This document shows positions 1 through 4,945 of a stretch of DNA of 35,237 bases, piece after piece. The DNA lies in the IMG/VR virus record IMGVR_UViG_3300042301_004321, positions 1 through 35,237 of that record. One strand, given 5' to 3'. The stretch is from a virus. Position 1 is the stretch's first letter; each line of letters starts with the position of its first letter. The translations under genes and the position numbers were made by a program. The notes below the pieces were generated by a model. The model worked only from the letters and a program-made list of their open reading frames with translations. It searched no databases and was not told the origin of the DNA.

Positions 1-80
1 TCGCAGCCGGTGAGGTGATCAAGCGTGGAGCCCCTAAGAAGGTGACACCAGACACGACACCAGCCGAGGTGGCTGCTTAA
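1..80 (+). CDS. C-terminal end of an upstream gene (partial)
   Basis: Only the last 25 codons are in the window; the reading frame starts at base 3 and stops with TAA at 78-80. The visible tail (ending ...TTPAEVAA) is rich in Ala, Pro, Thr and Lys, like a flexible C-terminus. Nothing identifies its function. It is followed five bases later by a strong terminator, so it is the last gene of its transcription unit. Whether the frame is truly coding is judged from the terminator context and the absence of internal stops. Confidence 0.6.
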   Translation, partial: AAGEVIKRGAPKKVTPDTTPAEVAA

Positions 81-84
81 TTGT

Positions 85-127
85 CCGTGAGGGGTTGGGT
101 TTTTCACCCACCCCTACGGGCTTTTTT
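85..127 (+). terminator. Rho-independent terminator
   Basis: CCGT/ACGG, AGGGG/CCCCT and TGGGT/ACCCA pair into a 14-bp GC-rich stem with two single-base bulges and a TTTTC loop. Six T residues follow (122-127). It ends the transcript of the gene that stops at 80 and insulates the small-gene region downstream. Confidence 0.88.
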
Positions 128-145
128 ATCACCAACATTATTACA

Positions 146-283
146 ATGAAAAAATTTATTATTGCGGTTGTATTGATCTCATTTTTTACATCATGTTCTG
201 TGGAGATGAAGATCAGACGATTTAAGGCACCCAAACGCCAGGTCTGTATAGTAGGAGACCGTAGAGCGGTTTGGCAAAGGTAA
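146..283 (+). CDS. Small predicted lipoprotein, 45 aa
   Basis: The ATG at 146 begins MKKFIIAVVLISFFTSCS: two lysines, a hydrophobic stretch of about 11 residues, then FTSC, a lipobox-like site with Cys17 as the acylated residue. The mature part is only about 29 residues and is basic. A longer frame opens at 95 but would run through the terminator hairpin, so the ATG at 146 is preferred. No early promoter box is visible just upstream, and the next gene's promoter overlaps its 3' end. Small phage lipoproteins can act in superinfection exclusion or envelope change, but nothing here proves a role. It is probably exported to the envelope of the infected cell. Confidence 0.62.
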   Translation: MKKFIIAVVLISFFTSCSVEMKIRRFKAPKRQVCIVGDRRAVWQR

Positions 284-297
284 GATTGTATCTTTAC
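270..297 (+). promoter_or_regulatory. Early-type promoter P1
   Basis: TTTGGCAAAGG (270-280) followed by TATCTTTAC (289-297). It is a slightly divergent member of the promoter family repeated through this arm, 21 nt before the ATG at 319. Its upstream box lies inside the end of the lipoprotein gene. Confidence 0.6.
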
Positions 298-318
298 GTT
301 AACTAAAAACATTAAATT

Positions 319-534
319 ATGATCAAATTATTTGGTTTTCAAGTGGATTTATTGCAATTTTTTACGGCGTTTTTGTTCGGAGTACGTACGGAGGGTGAAC
401 CCATCAATTTAGAGTACGGCGTTGAGCAACCGAAGCGCACTGTAAGGCCCCAGACGCAGCCAGACCAGTTCAAATGGATGAGTGATCTGAGGGTGAGTTC
501 ACTCCATGGGGTGCAACAAAGAGTTTATTATTAG
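319..534 (+). CDS. Hypothetical protein, 71 aa
   Basis: I do not recognise this protein. It starts at ATG 319 after an A-rich leader and its own promoter copy. The N-terminal ~22 residues (MIKLFGFQVDLLQFFTAFLF) are strongly hydrophobic and could form one membrane helix or a membrane-associated amphipathic helix. The remaining ~50 residues are polar with several Arg and Gln and look unstructured. The promoter of the next gene begins just after its stop. Its position in the string of single-promoter small genes suggests an early host-takeover role, but this is guilt by location only. Confidence 0.6.
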   Translation: MIKLFGFQVDLLQFFTAFLFGVRTEGEPINLEYGVEQPKRTVRPQTQPDQFKWMSDLRVSSLHGVQQRVYY

Positions 535-547
535 AAAATAAATTTGG

Positions 548-574
548 AGGTCAGAGTAATTTTTCGTATTTTTC
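548..574 (+). promoter_or_regulatory. Early-type promoter P2
   Basis: Upstream box AGGTCAGAG (548-556) and -7 box TATTTTTCC (567-575) with the family's 19-nt offset; TTTGG lies just upstream at 543-547. The -7 box is weaker than in its sisters. Distance to the ATG at 607 is 32 nt. Confidence 0.55.
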
Positions 575-606
575 CCACATAAATAAAATTTAAAAAATTA
601 ATTGTT

Positions 607-861
607 ATGAACAAGAAACCGTATTTTAGAGTAGAGTTAACAGAAGAAGACCAGATCCACGTAGAGTGTGATGGTTCGGGTCAAGAATTGATGAATTTGT
701 TTGCAAACGTTATCAACGACAATCCTGATCTGGCTGAAGTGATCACTCTTGCTCTAATGGCTGTTTCCATGAGGAAAGATGAGGAAGCAGGTGTTGAGGG
801 GTTAAGTGAAGATGATGTTCTTAACATGTTGGGTGGTGTGAAGCCAGTTGCGGAGGCGTAG
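607..861 (+). CDS. Hypothetical acidic protein, 84 aa
   Basis: Not recognised. It is an acidic, soluble small protein with no signal peptide or membrane helix. The central part (ELMNLFANVINDNPDLAEVI) reads as amphipathic helix, and the C-terminal third contains an acidic stretch (KDEEAGVEGLSEDDVL). The start at ATG 607 is supported by the A/T-rich leader and an upstream promoter copy. The stop at 861 abuts the next promoter, leaving no room for a shared message without passing that promoter. Confidence 0.68.
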   Translation: MNKKPYFRVELTEEDQIHVECDGSGQELMNLFANVINDNPDLAEVITLALMAVSMRKDEEAGVEGLSEDDVLNMLGGVKPVAEA

Positions 862-862
862 G

Positions 863-890
863 CTGGCGTAGTTCTTTAGTGTACATTTAC
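863..890 (+). promoter_or_regulatory. Early-type promoter P3
   Basis: CTGGCGTAG (863-871) and TACATTTAC (882-890), 19 nt apart box start to box start, 22 nt before ATG 913. It begins two bases after the previous stop codon. Confidence 0.72.
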
Positions 891-912
891 GTTATAAATT
901 AAAATTAAAATT

Positions 913-1305
913 ATGGCTACAAGATCATTGATTGGGATTAATTTAGACAACGGGATTACTAAAATTGTTTACTGCCATTGGGATGGGTATCCATCTGGGG
1001 TGGGTCAGACGCTAATGGAAAATTACACTTCACCTACAAAAGTAGATGCGTTGTTGAGATTGGGTGATTTAAGTACACTGGCTTCAACTCCAGAACAATC
1101 AGTGGCTTACCACCGCGATAAGAAGGAACCGTGGGGGATGGTTGAACCCAGGGAAGTGAATACTAGTGAATTGGGTACCGTAGCCCAAGATTATGGGGTG
1201 GATTACGTGTACACTTATAACGATAATTTCGAATGGGATTGCTCCAGACTGAAGTATGCAGAAGGGGAGCTAGTACCAGTAAAGATAGTAGCCGACGTGG
1301 CTTAA
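913..1305 (+). CDS. Phage protein of the YCHWDGYP family, 130 aa
   Basis: The segment IVYCHWDGYPSGVGQTL (about residues 18-34) matches a family I recall as widespread in phages of many hosts: a short protein starting MATRSLIGI with a Y-C-H-W-D-G-Y-P signature followed by a helical region and a C-terminal Y-x-Y part. No biochemical function is known to me. Here the order is leader strand, signature, then YVYTYNDNFEWDCS near residues 98-111. Length fits the family. The gene has its own promoter and is followed by a terminator, so it is a monocistronic early-type unit. The WD/YC residues suggest a compact fold, not an enzyme with an obvious active site. Confidence 0.82.
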   Translation: MATRSLIGINLDNGITKIVYCHWDGYPSGVGQTLMENYTSPTKVDALLRLGDLSTLASTPEQSVAYHRDKKEPWGMVEPREVNTSELGTVAQDYGVDYVYTYNDNFEWDCSRLKYAEGELVPVKIVADVA

Positions 1306-1339
1306 AAACGGTTCATACTTTTAATTTTTAATGGTTAGA

Positions 1340-1371
1340 GGAGCTGGGTGTCTACCCGGCTCCCTCTTTCT
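1340..1371 (+). terminator. Rho-independent terminator
   Basis: GGAGCTGGGT (1340-1349) pairs with ACCCGGCTCC (1354-1363) around a GTCT loop: 10 bp with one G-T wobble. CTCTTTCT follows. It ends the 913-1305 transcript and lies directly before promoter P4. Confidence 0.8.
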
Positions 1372-1383
1372 ATGCTTATGTGG

Positions 1384-1410
1384 CTGGTCAAGGCTAGCAG
1401 CGTACATTGA
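1384..1410 (+). promoter_or_regulatory. Early-type promoter P4
   Basis: CTGGTCAAG (1384-1392) and TACATTGAT (1403-1411) at the standard 19-nt offset, 19 nt before ATG 1430. It supports the internal ATG over a longer frame opening at 1331. Confidence 0.75.
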
Positions 1411-1429
1411 TGTTATAAAATTAAAAGTT

Positions 1430-1567
1430 ATGATTAAAATTATTAAGAACCTATACGGTTATTTGAGTTGTAAGTACTGTGGTAGAGATTGTGGATCGAC
1501 TGGTTCAGGAATGTCTATTAACGGTATGTGTGAAAGATGTTATGAAAACGGAGGTGATGACGAATAG
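1430..1567 (+). CDS. Small zinc-ribbon-like protein, 45 aa
   Basis: Two cysteine pairs, CKYCGRDC (residues 14-21) and CERC (33-36), are spaced as in a treble-clef or zinc-ribbon knuckle and probably bind one Zn ion. The N-terminus MIKIIKNLYGYL is short and basic, and the C-terminus is acidic (GGDDE). The frame is open upstream to 1331, but that would translate through a terminator and the promoter, so ATG 1430 is chosen. Such tiny zinc proteins in phages may bind nucleic acid or RNA polymerase; the partner here is unknown. Confidence 0.66.
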   Translation: MIKIIKNLYGYLSCKYCGRDCGSTGSGMSINGMCERCYENGGDDE

Positions 1568-1582
1568 TTAAACCTAACGTGG

Positions 1583-1610
1583 CGGGGCAGAGTTCACTGC
1601 GTATATTTAT
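1583..1610 (+). promoter_or_regulatory. Early-type promoter P5
   Basis: CGGGGCAGAG (1583-1592) and TATATTTAT (1602-1610), 19-nt offset, 22 nt before ATG 1633. Confidence 0.75.
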
Positions 1611-1632
1611 AACGTAATTAAATTTAAAACGT

Positions 1633-1848
1633 ATGAATATAAGCGCAGACACTCTCGCATTAATCCGCTCCGAAATTGGAGACTTCACAATATCACAGGT
1701 GGGTGGAAGGATCACACTCAGATTTGGCTTCTGGAAACGCGTCAACCTTTATCAACTTCAAGACATCCTAGGATCTCAAGCGATGGTGTTTGAGGACGAA
1801 ATCGAGGATGACGATTGCCGAACCAGATGGAACTACAAGTTAGCTTAA
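1633..1848 (+). CDS. Hypothetical protein, 71 aa
   Basis: Not recognised. The N-terminal half reads as a helix followed by beta strands (DFTISQVGGRITLRFGF, about residues 22-38), and the C-terminal part is acidic (FEDEIEDDD). No Cys pairs, signal peptide or membrane segment. Start ATG 1633 follows the promoter by the usual distance. It is a single-gene unit: the next promoter begins five bases after its stop. Codon use is less AT-biased than in the virion genes. Confidence 0.65.
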   Translation: MNISADTLALIRSEIGDFTISQVGGRITLRFGFWKRVNLYQLQDILGSQAMVFEDEIEDDDCRTRWNYKLA

Positions 1849-1853
1849 CGTGG

Positions 1854-1881
1854 TTGGGCAGGGCTCACATCGTATATTTAC
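1854..1881 (+). promoter_or_regulatory. Early-type promoter P6
   Basis: TTGGGCAGG (1854-1862) and TATATTTAC (1873-1881), 19-nt offset, 22 nt before ATG 1904. It falls inside a longer open frame starting at 1850, which argues against that upstream start. Confidence 0.78.
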
Positions 1882-1903
1882 ACCGTACTTAAAAATAAAA
1901 GTT

Positions 1904-2185
1904 ATGAACAAAAAAGAAATCAAAAACGCGATTAACAAAGCAGCATATCAGTTTGCTGAGTCACTAGGTTACGAAGTGCATGATGATGGAATGGGTGGAT
2001 CGGTTGCGTTCATCAAACCGGAAACAACAAATTCTGATGACACGATCGAGTGGAGCCGTAGTTACCATGATACATGCGTGTTGAATTGGGCTAGTGATGA
2101 GGCGAAAGCCGACGCCGACAAGATCGACATGCACATGGAGTCGATCATTGACGATCTTAAAGCTCAGTACGTTCCGAAAAAATAA
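1904..2185 (+). CDS. Hypothetical protein, 93 aa
   Basis: Not recognised. A helical, Lys-rich N-terminus (MNKKEIKNAINKAAYQFAES) is followed by a stretch with several Asp and Gly, then SRSYHDTC and a final acidic helix. It looks soluble and globular. ATG 1904 is chosen because the frame upstream contains the promoter. The gene is a single unit between promoter copies P6 and P7. Its GC-richer codons (GCC, GAC, ATC) contrast with the virion genes downstream. Confidence 0.66.
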   Translation: MNKKEIKNAINKAAYQFAESLGYEVHDDGMGGSVAFIKPETTNSDDTIEWSRSYHDTCVLNWASDEAKADADKIDMHMESIIDDLKAQYVPKK

Positions 2186-2196
2186 GCGGAACGTGG

Positions 2197-2224
2197 CTGG
2201 TCAAAGCTATCTGCGTACATTTAC
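2197..2224 (+). promoter_or_regulatory. Early-type promoter P7
   Basis: CTGGTCAAAG (2197-2206) and TACATTTAC (2216-2224), 19-nt offset, 21 nt before ATG 2246. This copy is close to the family consensus. Confidence 0.8.
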
Positions 2225-2245
2225 GACGTACTTAAAATTAAACGT

Positions 2246-2521
2246 ATGAACAGAATAAAAATGATGGCTCTATTGAGCGAAAAGTGGAAGGTGAAGTTCG
2301 TAAGAACGACTGAGGAGTTCAATGGTTCAACAGACGGCATCTGGATGTCTGGTGAGAACGGAGAGACAAACGGTGAAGGATTTGAGCTGTTCGATTATTA
2401 TAATGAAAATTACGATCAGTATGAGTTCGGCGTTCACCACAGTATCAAGGAGTGGGCTGAAAGCAGAGGCTGGTACTTCGAGTGGAACGATCCAGGAACA
2501 ATCATGTTGTGGAAGGATTAA
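2246..2521 (+). CDS. Hypothetical protein, 91 aa
   Basis: Not recognised. It is rich in aromatic and acidic residues: FELFDYYNENYDQYEFGVHH in the middle and WAESRGWYFEWNDPGTIMLW near the end. It resembles small single-domain alpha/beta proteins, with a likely terminal strand pair. Alternative frames overlap it on both strands, but only this one has the promoter-proximal ATG and the spacing shared with its neighbours. Monocistronic. Confidence 0.68.
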   Translation: MNRIKMMALLSEKWKVKFVRTTEEFNGSTDGIWMSGENGETNGEGFELFDYYNENYDQYEFGVHHSIKEWAESRGWYFEWNDPGTIMLWKD

Positions 2522-2528
2522 AGCGAGG

Positions 2529-2556
2529 CGGGTCAAGACCCGCTTCATATATTTAA
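2529..2556 (+). promoter_or_regulatory. Early-type promoter P8 with palindromic upstream box
   Basis: CGGGTCAAG (2529-2537) and TATATTTAA (2548-2556), 19-nt offset. The upstream box lies in an inverted repeat, GCGGGTC-AA-GACCCGC (2528-2543), which could be an operator or the stem of a terminator for the previous gene. Confidence 0.74.
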
Positions 2557-2584
2557 CGTATAATAAAAATTAAAAATAAAAGTT

Positions 2585-2803
2585 ATGAAGCAATTATTAG
2601 ATCGCATTGGGTATTCAGTTGTAGGATTAATGGTATTATTATTCTTAGAAGGGATCGTCACATTAGGTAGTGCATTTAAATTCGAGACGTACAACTGGCT
2701 CGGGTACGTTGCACAAGCAATGCTCATTTACCTAGCCGTATGGCTCGCTAATAAAGCCTACGATGATGAAGCACCTAAGAAAAACCGTCCAACTACGTTC
2801 TAA
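2585..2803 (+). CDS. Small membrane protein with two helices, 72 aa
   Basis: Residues about 9-31 (GYSVVGLMVLLFLEGIVTLG) and about 39-55 (LGYVAQAMLIYLAVWL) are hydrophobic enough to span the membrane. They are linked by a short loop and followed by a charged tail (KAYDDEAPKKNRPTTF). No family recognised. A holin is conceivable from topology, but it sits in the early-promoter region away from the lysin, so an early membrane or exclusion role is equally possible. Start ATG 2585 follows promoter P8. Confidence 0.68.
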   Translation: MKQLLDRIGYSVVGLMVLLFLEGIVTLGSAFKFETYNWLGYVAQAMLIYLAVWLANKAYDDEAPKKNRPTTF

Positions 2804-2808
2804 CGTGG

Positions 2809-2836
2809 TTGGTCATAGTTCGGTTCGTATATTCAC
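2809..2836 (+). promoter_or_regulatory. Early-type promoter P9
   Basis: TTGGTCATAG (2809-2818) and TATATTCAC (2828-2836), 19-nt offset, 18 nt before ATG 2855. Confidence 0.75.
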
Positions 2837-2854
2837 GGTATAAAATTAATAAGT

Positions 2855-3085
2855 ATGAAGCGTAAAAGCAAAACAAACGATCAAATGCTGATCGAGTTAA
2901 TCAAGTCAAATACCCCGATGCAAAATGCATTATTAAGGGAACGTATAGTAACTATAATGAATGCTACAGTGGATAGCATCACCAACACCCCTGAGAGTTG
3001 GAGCAACGGGATAATCCATCCAGGATTGTATCTCGAGTTAAACGATAACGTGAACGAGAAAATCGGCTTTCAACTTAACAGTTAA
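2855..3085 (+). CDS. Hypothetical basic/helical protein, 76 aa
   Basis: Not recognised. It begins MKRKSKTNDQMLIELIKSNT, a basic start leading into a helix, and ends with LYLELNDNVNEKIGFQLNS. No zinc ligands or membrane segment. The first ~50 residues read as helices. The start at 2855 follows promoter P9, and the stop is seven bases before the upstream box of P10. Confidence 0.64.
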   Translation: MKRKSKTNDQMLIELIKSNTPMQNALLRERIVTIMNATVDSITNTPESWSNGIIHPGLYLELNDNVNEKIGFQLNS

Positions 3086-3091
3086 GCGGGG

Positions 3092-3119
3092 CGGGGCAAA
3101 GCCCCGTTCGTATATTTAC
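3092..3119 (+). promoter_or_regulatory. Early-type promoter P10 with palindromic upstream box
   Basis: CGGGGCAAAG (3092-3101) and TATATTTAC (3111-3119), 19-nt offset, 20 nt before ATG 3140. CGGGGC-AAA-GCCCCG (3092-3106) is an inverted repeat covering the upstream box, as in P8. Confidence 0.77.
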
Positions 3120-3139
3120 GTCGTAATAAAAAATAAAAT

Positions 3140-3358
3140 ATGAGCATGTTAAAATTCAATGACGGTGAAACGTTTGATTTAAGTGGGCCATTACGTTTAG
3201 AAAGACGAAAAGATGGACTGTATGTGGTGGGTGAAAACAGAATGATGGCTGTAAATGACGCTCTTGAAGGTAAGAAATACATTGAATTCACTAACTACCA
3301 ACTCGCTCAAATGAGAAAGTGGGATGAGATTGACTTCAGAAACGACGATAGATTATAA
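3140..3358 (+). CDS. Hypothetical protein, 72 aa
   Basis: Not recognised. The first half looks like beta strands with turns (MLKFNDGETFDLSGPLRLER, then KDGLYVVGEN), and the second half is helical (TNYQLAQMRKWDEIDF). A second ATG at 3146 is possible. The downstream gene (3379) lies only 20 nt away with no promoter copy between them, so the two are probably cotranscribed, unlike the single-gene units to the left. Confidence 0.66.
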   Translation: MSMLKFNDGETFDLSGPLRLERRKDGLYVVGENRMMAVNDALEGKKYIEFTNYQLAQMRKWDEIDFRNDDRL

Positions 3359-3378
3359 ATCATTAAACTAATAAAAGT

Positions 3379-3585
3379 ATGTTAACGAAACGAATGAACG
3401 ATTTAGAAAGACAAGCAGACGCGATTGAAGAAGCTGCAGTCAATAAGCAAATTAAGGATACAATCGATGTGAACACCTTAATGAACATGAACGATATGTA
3501 TTACGTAGGCAACCTAGTGGATGTAGATGGTAATGGGTGGGTGACTAAAGCTGAAGCGCAAGCGATATTAAATGAAATAAGCTAA
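3379..3585 (+). CDS. Small protein with one EF-hand-like loop, 68 aa
   Basis: Residues about 49-60 read DVDGNGWVTKAE: Asp at loop positions 1 and 3, Asn at 5, Gly at 6, a hydrophobic at 8 and Glu at 12, the classic Ca-binding EF-hand loop. A helix (KAEAQAILNEI) follows. The preceding part (MLTKRMNDLERQADAIEEAA) is a strong amphipathic helix, likely coiled coil. Only one EF-hand is present, so a dimer would be needed to make the usual pair. No promoter copy precedes it; it likely reads through from the 3140 gene. The Ca-binding role follows from the motif, while the biological function is unknown. Confidence 0.72.
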   Translation: MLTKRMNDLERQADAIEEAAVNKQIKDTIDVNTLMNMNDMYYVGNLVDVDGNGWVTKAEAQAILNEIS

Positions 3586-3649
3586 TAATCAGCCATTAAA
3601 TAAGCTATATAAACGATTATCAAGTACTAACCAATAAAGATATAATAAG

Positions 3650-3823
3650 ATGAAAGTATTAATTAATAATAGTTGGATCGAGCTATCAGTATTTACGGGT
3701 ATAATGTTCGGTATCGCTGAGGCCGAGGGTGAATTACTTATTATGGTGGGTCCGTTTGCCGTGATTATTAAGGCGCGGAAGTTTAAAAAACGCAACCGTA
3801 AGAAGCACCCGAACGAGCTGTAA
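3650..3823 (+). CDS. Small basic membrane-associated protein, 57 aa
   Basis: ATG 3650 to TAA 3821-3823 encodes MKVLINNSWIELSVFTGIMF, a hydrophobic stretch with an EAEGE break, then LLIMVGPFAVIIKARKFKKR and a Lys/Arg/His tail. Two short hydrophobic segments with a strongly basic C-terminus suggest a small membrane protein with a cytoplasmic basic tail. An A-rich leader precedes it (AATAAAGATATAATAAG), with no promoter copy of its own, so it is probably the last gene of the 3140-3823 unit. An 85-codon minus-strand frame covers the same bases but lacks context. Confidence 0.6.
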   Translation: MKVLINNSWIELSVFTGIMFGIAEAEGELLIMVGPFAVIIKARKFKKRNRKKHPNEL

Positions 3824-3855
3824 CGGGCACCCGGGCAACCGGGCACTCGGGCGCG
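3824..3855. repeat. Four 8-bp tandem repeats (CGGGCANN)
   Basis: CGGGCACC, CGGGCAAC, CGGGCACT and CGGGCGCG follow each other without gap, starting immediately after the stop codon of the 57-aa gene. They are strikingly GC-rich for this phage. CCCGGG and CCGGG inside allow local pairing. Function is unknown: possibly a terminator-like structure, a protein-binding array or slipped-strand expansion. Confidence 0.75.
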
Positions 3856-3888
3856 TGACCGAAAAACCCTTATAGACGGTATCGAGAC

Positions 3889-3921
3889 GATAGCGGTACA
3901 ATAGCGGTTTGATAGCGAAGT
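3889..3921. repeat. Three 11-bp phased direct repeats (RATAGCGRNNN)
   Basis: GATAGCGGTAC, AATAGCGGTTT and GATAGCGAAGT are spaced exactly 11 bp apart, one helical turn, so the same face of DNA is presented each time. A looser copy, AATTGCGGTCA, follows at 3934. Such phased arrays are typical of binding sites for a protein that oligomerises along DNA (iterons, operators). No coding capacity is apparent. Confidence 0.66.
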
Positions 3922-4127
3922 GCTCCCACGGTAATTGCGGTCAATCGACGGGCCGTAGGCAACGCAAAAAAGCTATGGGTATTCTCAACACAAACACTAT
4001 AAACATGGGCCGACAGGTATATACGAATATATTTGGCTCCAAATCGCGATTCTAATTTCCGAAAATACCCCTTTGTCCCACATTTGCAAATCCCCAAAAA
4101 GAGGTCTTGAACAAAACTCGTTTCAAG

Positions 4128-4153
4128 TGGCAAGGTATATACGTTATATTCAC
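4128..4153 (+). promoter_or_regulatory. Early-type promoter P11
   Basis: TGGCAAGG (4128-4135) and TATATTCAC (4145-4153), the same short spacing as P1 (TGGCAAAGG...TATCTTTAC). It lies 22 nt before ATG 4176, matching other members, and argues for that start over TTG 4107. Confidence 0.6.
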
Positions 4154-4175
4154 CTCAAATGTTAAACCATTAGCC

Positions 4176-4673
4176 ATGATACGCCTCACCCACGATGAAG
4201 CCAAACAATACCGTCAATTAAATCCAGACACCGATTTCAAGTACCACATGAAGTCTGCTATCGGTTACACCCTTACCCCCGATACAAATAATCCAGGCTG
4301 GGAGTCCATCACATATTATGGTGCTAGTTGGATCGATCCTACTCTTACCCCACACAATCCTCATTACGTTTACGTTCTTTGTAACCCATCTATGCCGGGT
4401 ATATGTAAGATTGGGTATACGACGACAACTGTTTATGATCGCGTTCGCCAGCTTAATTTAGCTACGGGTGTGATTACACCATGGTATCCTGTATTTGCAT
4501 ATAAGTGTCCTAACGGCCGTATGTTAGAGAGTGAAGTTCATAATGAACTCGAGAAATTAGGCGCACGGATCAACAAAAAACGTGAGGGTTTCTATATGTC
4601 GTCTGATGATGCGCGTAAAATTATTGAAAAATTAGGTTCTAAATATCAAAATCAATTGAATGAAAAAGATTAA
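4176..4673 (+). CDS. GIY-YIG-superfamily (T5orf172-type) protein, 165 aa
   Basis: Residues ~68-150 carry the T5orf172/MUG113 pattern: YVYVLCNPSMPGICKIGYT, then a DRVRQLN helix with the conserved Arg, ESEVHNEL, and REGFYM near the end. This family belongs to the GIY-YIG nuclease superfamily; the Y-V-Y...K-I-G pair corresponds to the GIY and YIG strands, Arg and Glu to the catalytic positions. Some T5orf172 proteins are endonucleases or nucleic-acid modifiers and others uncharacterised. The first ~60 residues have no clear homology. The start is placed at ATG 4176 because promoter P11 lies inside the longer TTG-start frame from 4107. The stop overlaps the start of the next gene by 14 bases. Confidence 0.8.
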   Translation: MIRLTHDEAKQYRQLNPDTDFKYHMKSAIGYTLTPDTNNPGWESITYYGASWIDPTLTPHNPHYVYVLCNPSMPGICKIGYTTTTVYDRVRQLNLATGVITPWYPVFAYKCPNGRMLESEVHNELEKLGARINKKREGFYMSSDDARKIIEKLGSKYQNQLNEKD

Positions 4674-4854
4674 TTTATTAATGGTTATTATTACTTGGGT
4701 ATTTGCTCACGTATTAGTTTATAACACCCACCACTATTTAGTGGAAATTTATGGTCATTATATCCATTTTATGTTAGCTGTATTTTTACTTGCGGTATAT
4801 GTTCACTATCGTTTGTTTAATCATATGATCTCTAAAATTTCCACATATTTATAG
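4660..4854 (+). CDS. Small membrane protein with two helices, 64 aa
   Basis: Residues about 4-21 (INLLMVIITWVFAHVLVY) and about 35-52 (YIHFMLAVFLLAVYVHY) are hydrophobic. The loop contains several His and Tyr (NTHHYLVEIYGHY). The gene overlaps the T5orf172 gene by 14 bases, suggesting cotranscription and coupled translation. A second ATG at 4681 would shorten it to 57 aa. No family recognised; a holin-like or inner-membrane role is possible, but nothing specific supports it. Confidence 0.58.
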   Translation: MKKINLLMVIITWVFAHVLVYNTHHYLVEIYGHYIHFMLAVFLLAVYVHYRLFNHMISKISTYL

Positions 4855-4881
4855 TATATACGGATAGTTGTAGGGTAGTGG

Positions 4882-4908
4882 CTCTCAAACGGTTTTGACC
4901 AAGGAGAG
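4882..4908. other. Small hairpin, possible weak terminator
   Basis: CTCTC (4882-4886) pairs with GAGAG (4904-4908) around an inner GGT-TTTG-ACC hairpin (4891-4900). There is no U-run after it, so termination is uncertain. It lies between the membrane-protein gene and the late-type motif before 4946. Confidence 0.35.
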
Positions 4909-4929
4909 TTACGTCTTATTTAAACTATT

Positions 4930-4938
4930 TATATTTAT
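4930..4938 (+). promoter_or_regulatory. Late-type motif L1
   Basis: TATATTTAT, seven bases before ATG 4946. It matches the motif repeated before virion genes and has no visible -33 partner. The short distance implies a very short or absent leader. Confidence 0.55.
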
Positions 4939-4945
4939 TGATAGC

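Larger units (their letters stand above)
3824..4127. other. Non-coding spacer between early small genes and T5orf172 gene
   Basis: I see no convincing gene here. It holds the two repeat arrays and an exact Bacteroidetes-type -7 box, TATATTTG (4028-4035), preceded by TGGGCCGACAGG, a possible longer-spaced promoter. The motif AGGTATATACG occurs twice (4015 and 4132). A minus-strand frame spans 3870-4133, but its translation shows no recognisable features. Candidate roles are a regulatory region or a replication origin; the sequence does not decide. Confidence 0.5.

Noticed and set aside
34-312. Minus-strand open frame of 92 codons
   Set aside because: It runs antisense through the terminator and the lipoprotein gene, with no start context or recognisable product.
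1331-1429. N-terminal extension of the small zinc protein
   Set aside because: It would code through a clear terminator hairpin and promoter P4; ATG 1430 has the standard spacing.
2322-2573. Overlapping + strand frame inside the 91-aa gene
   Set aside because: It is an out-of-frame shadow of 2246-2521, extends through promoter P8 and has no start signal.
3589-3846. Minus-strand open frame opposite the 57-aa gene
   Set aside because: The + strand frame 3650-3823 fits the gene direction and has an A-rich leader. The minus frame is hydrophobic antisense, with no promoter.
3824-3960. Possible tRNA or structured RNA in the GC-rich gap
   Set aside because: No acceptor stem or GGTTCGA-type T-loop can be traced; the GC signal is explained by the tandem repeats.
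3870-4133. Minus-strand open frame in the non-coding gap
   Set aside because: It overlaps the repeat arrays, its translation has no motif, and no minus-strand gene is supported anywhere else in the window.
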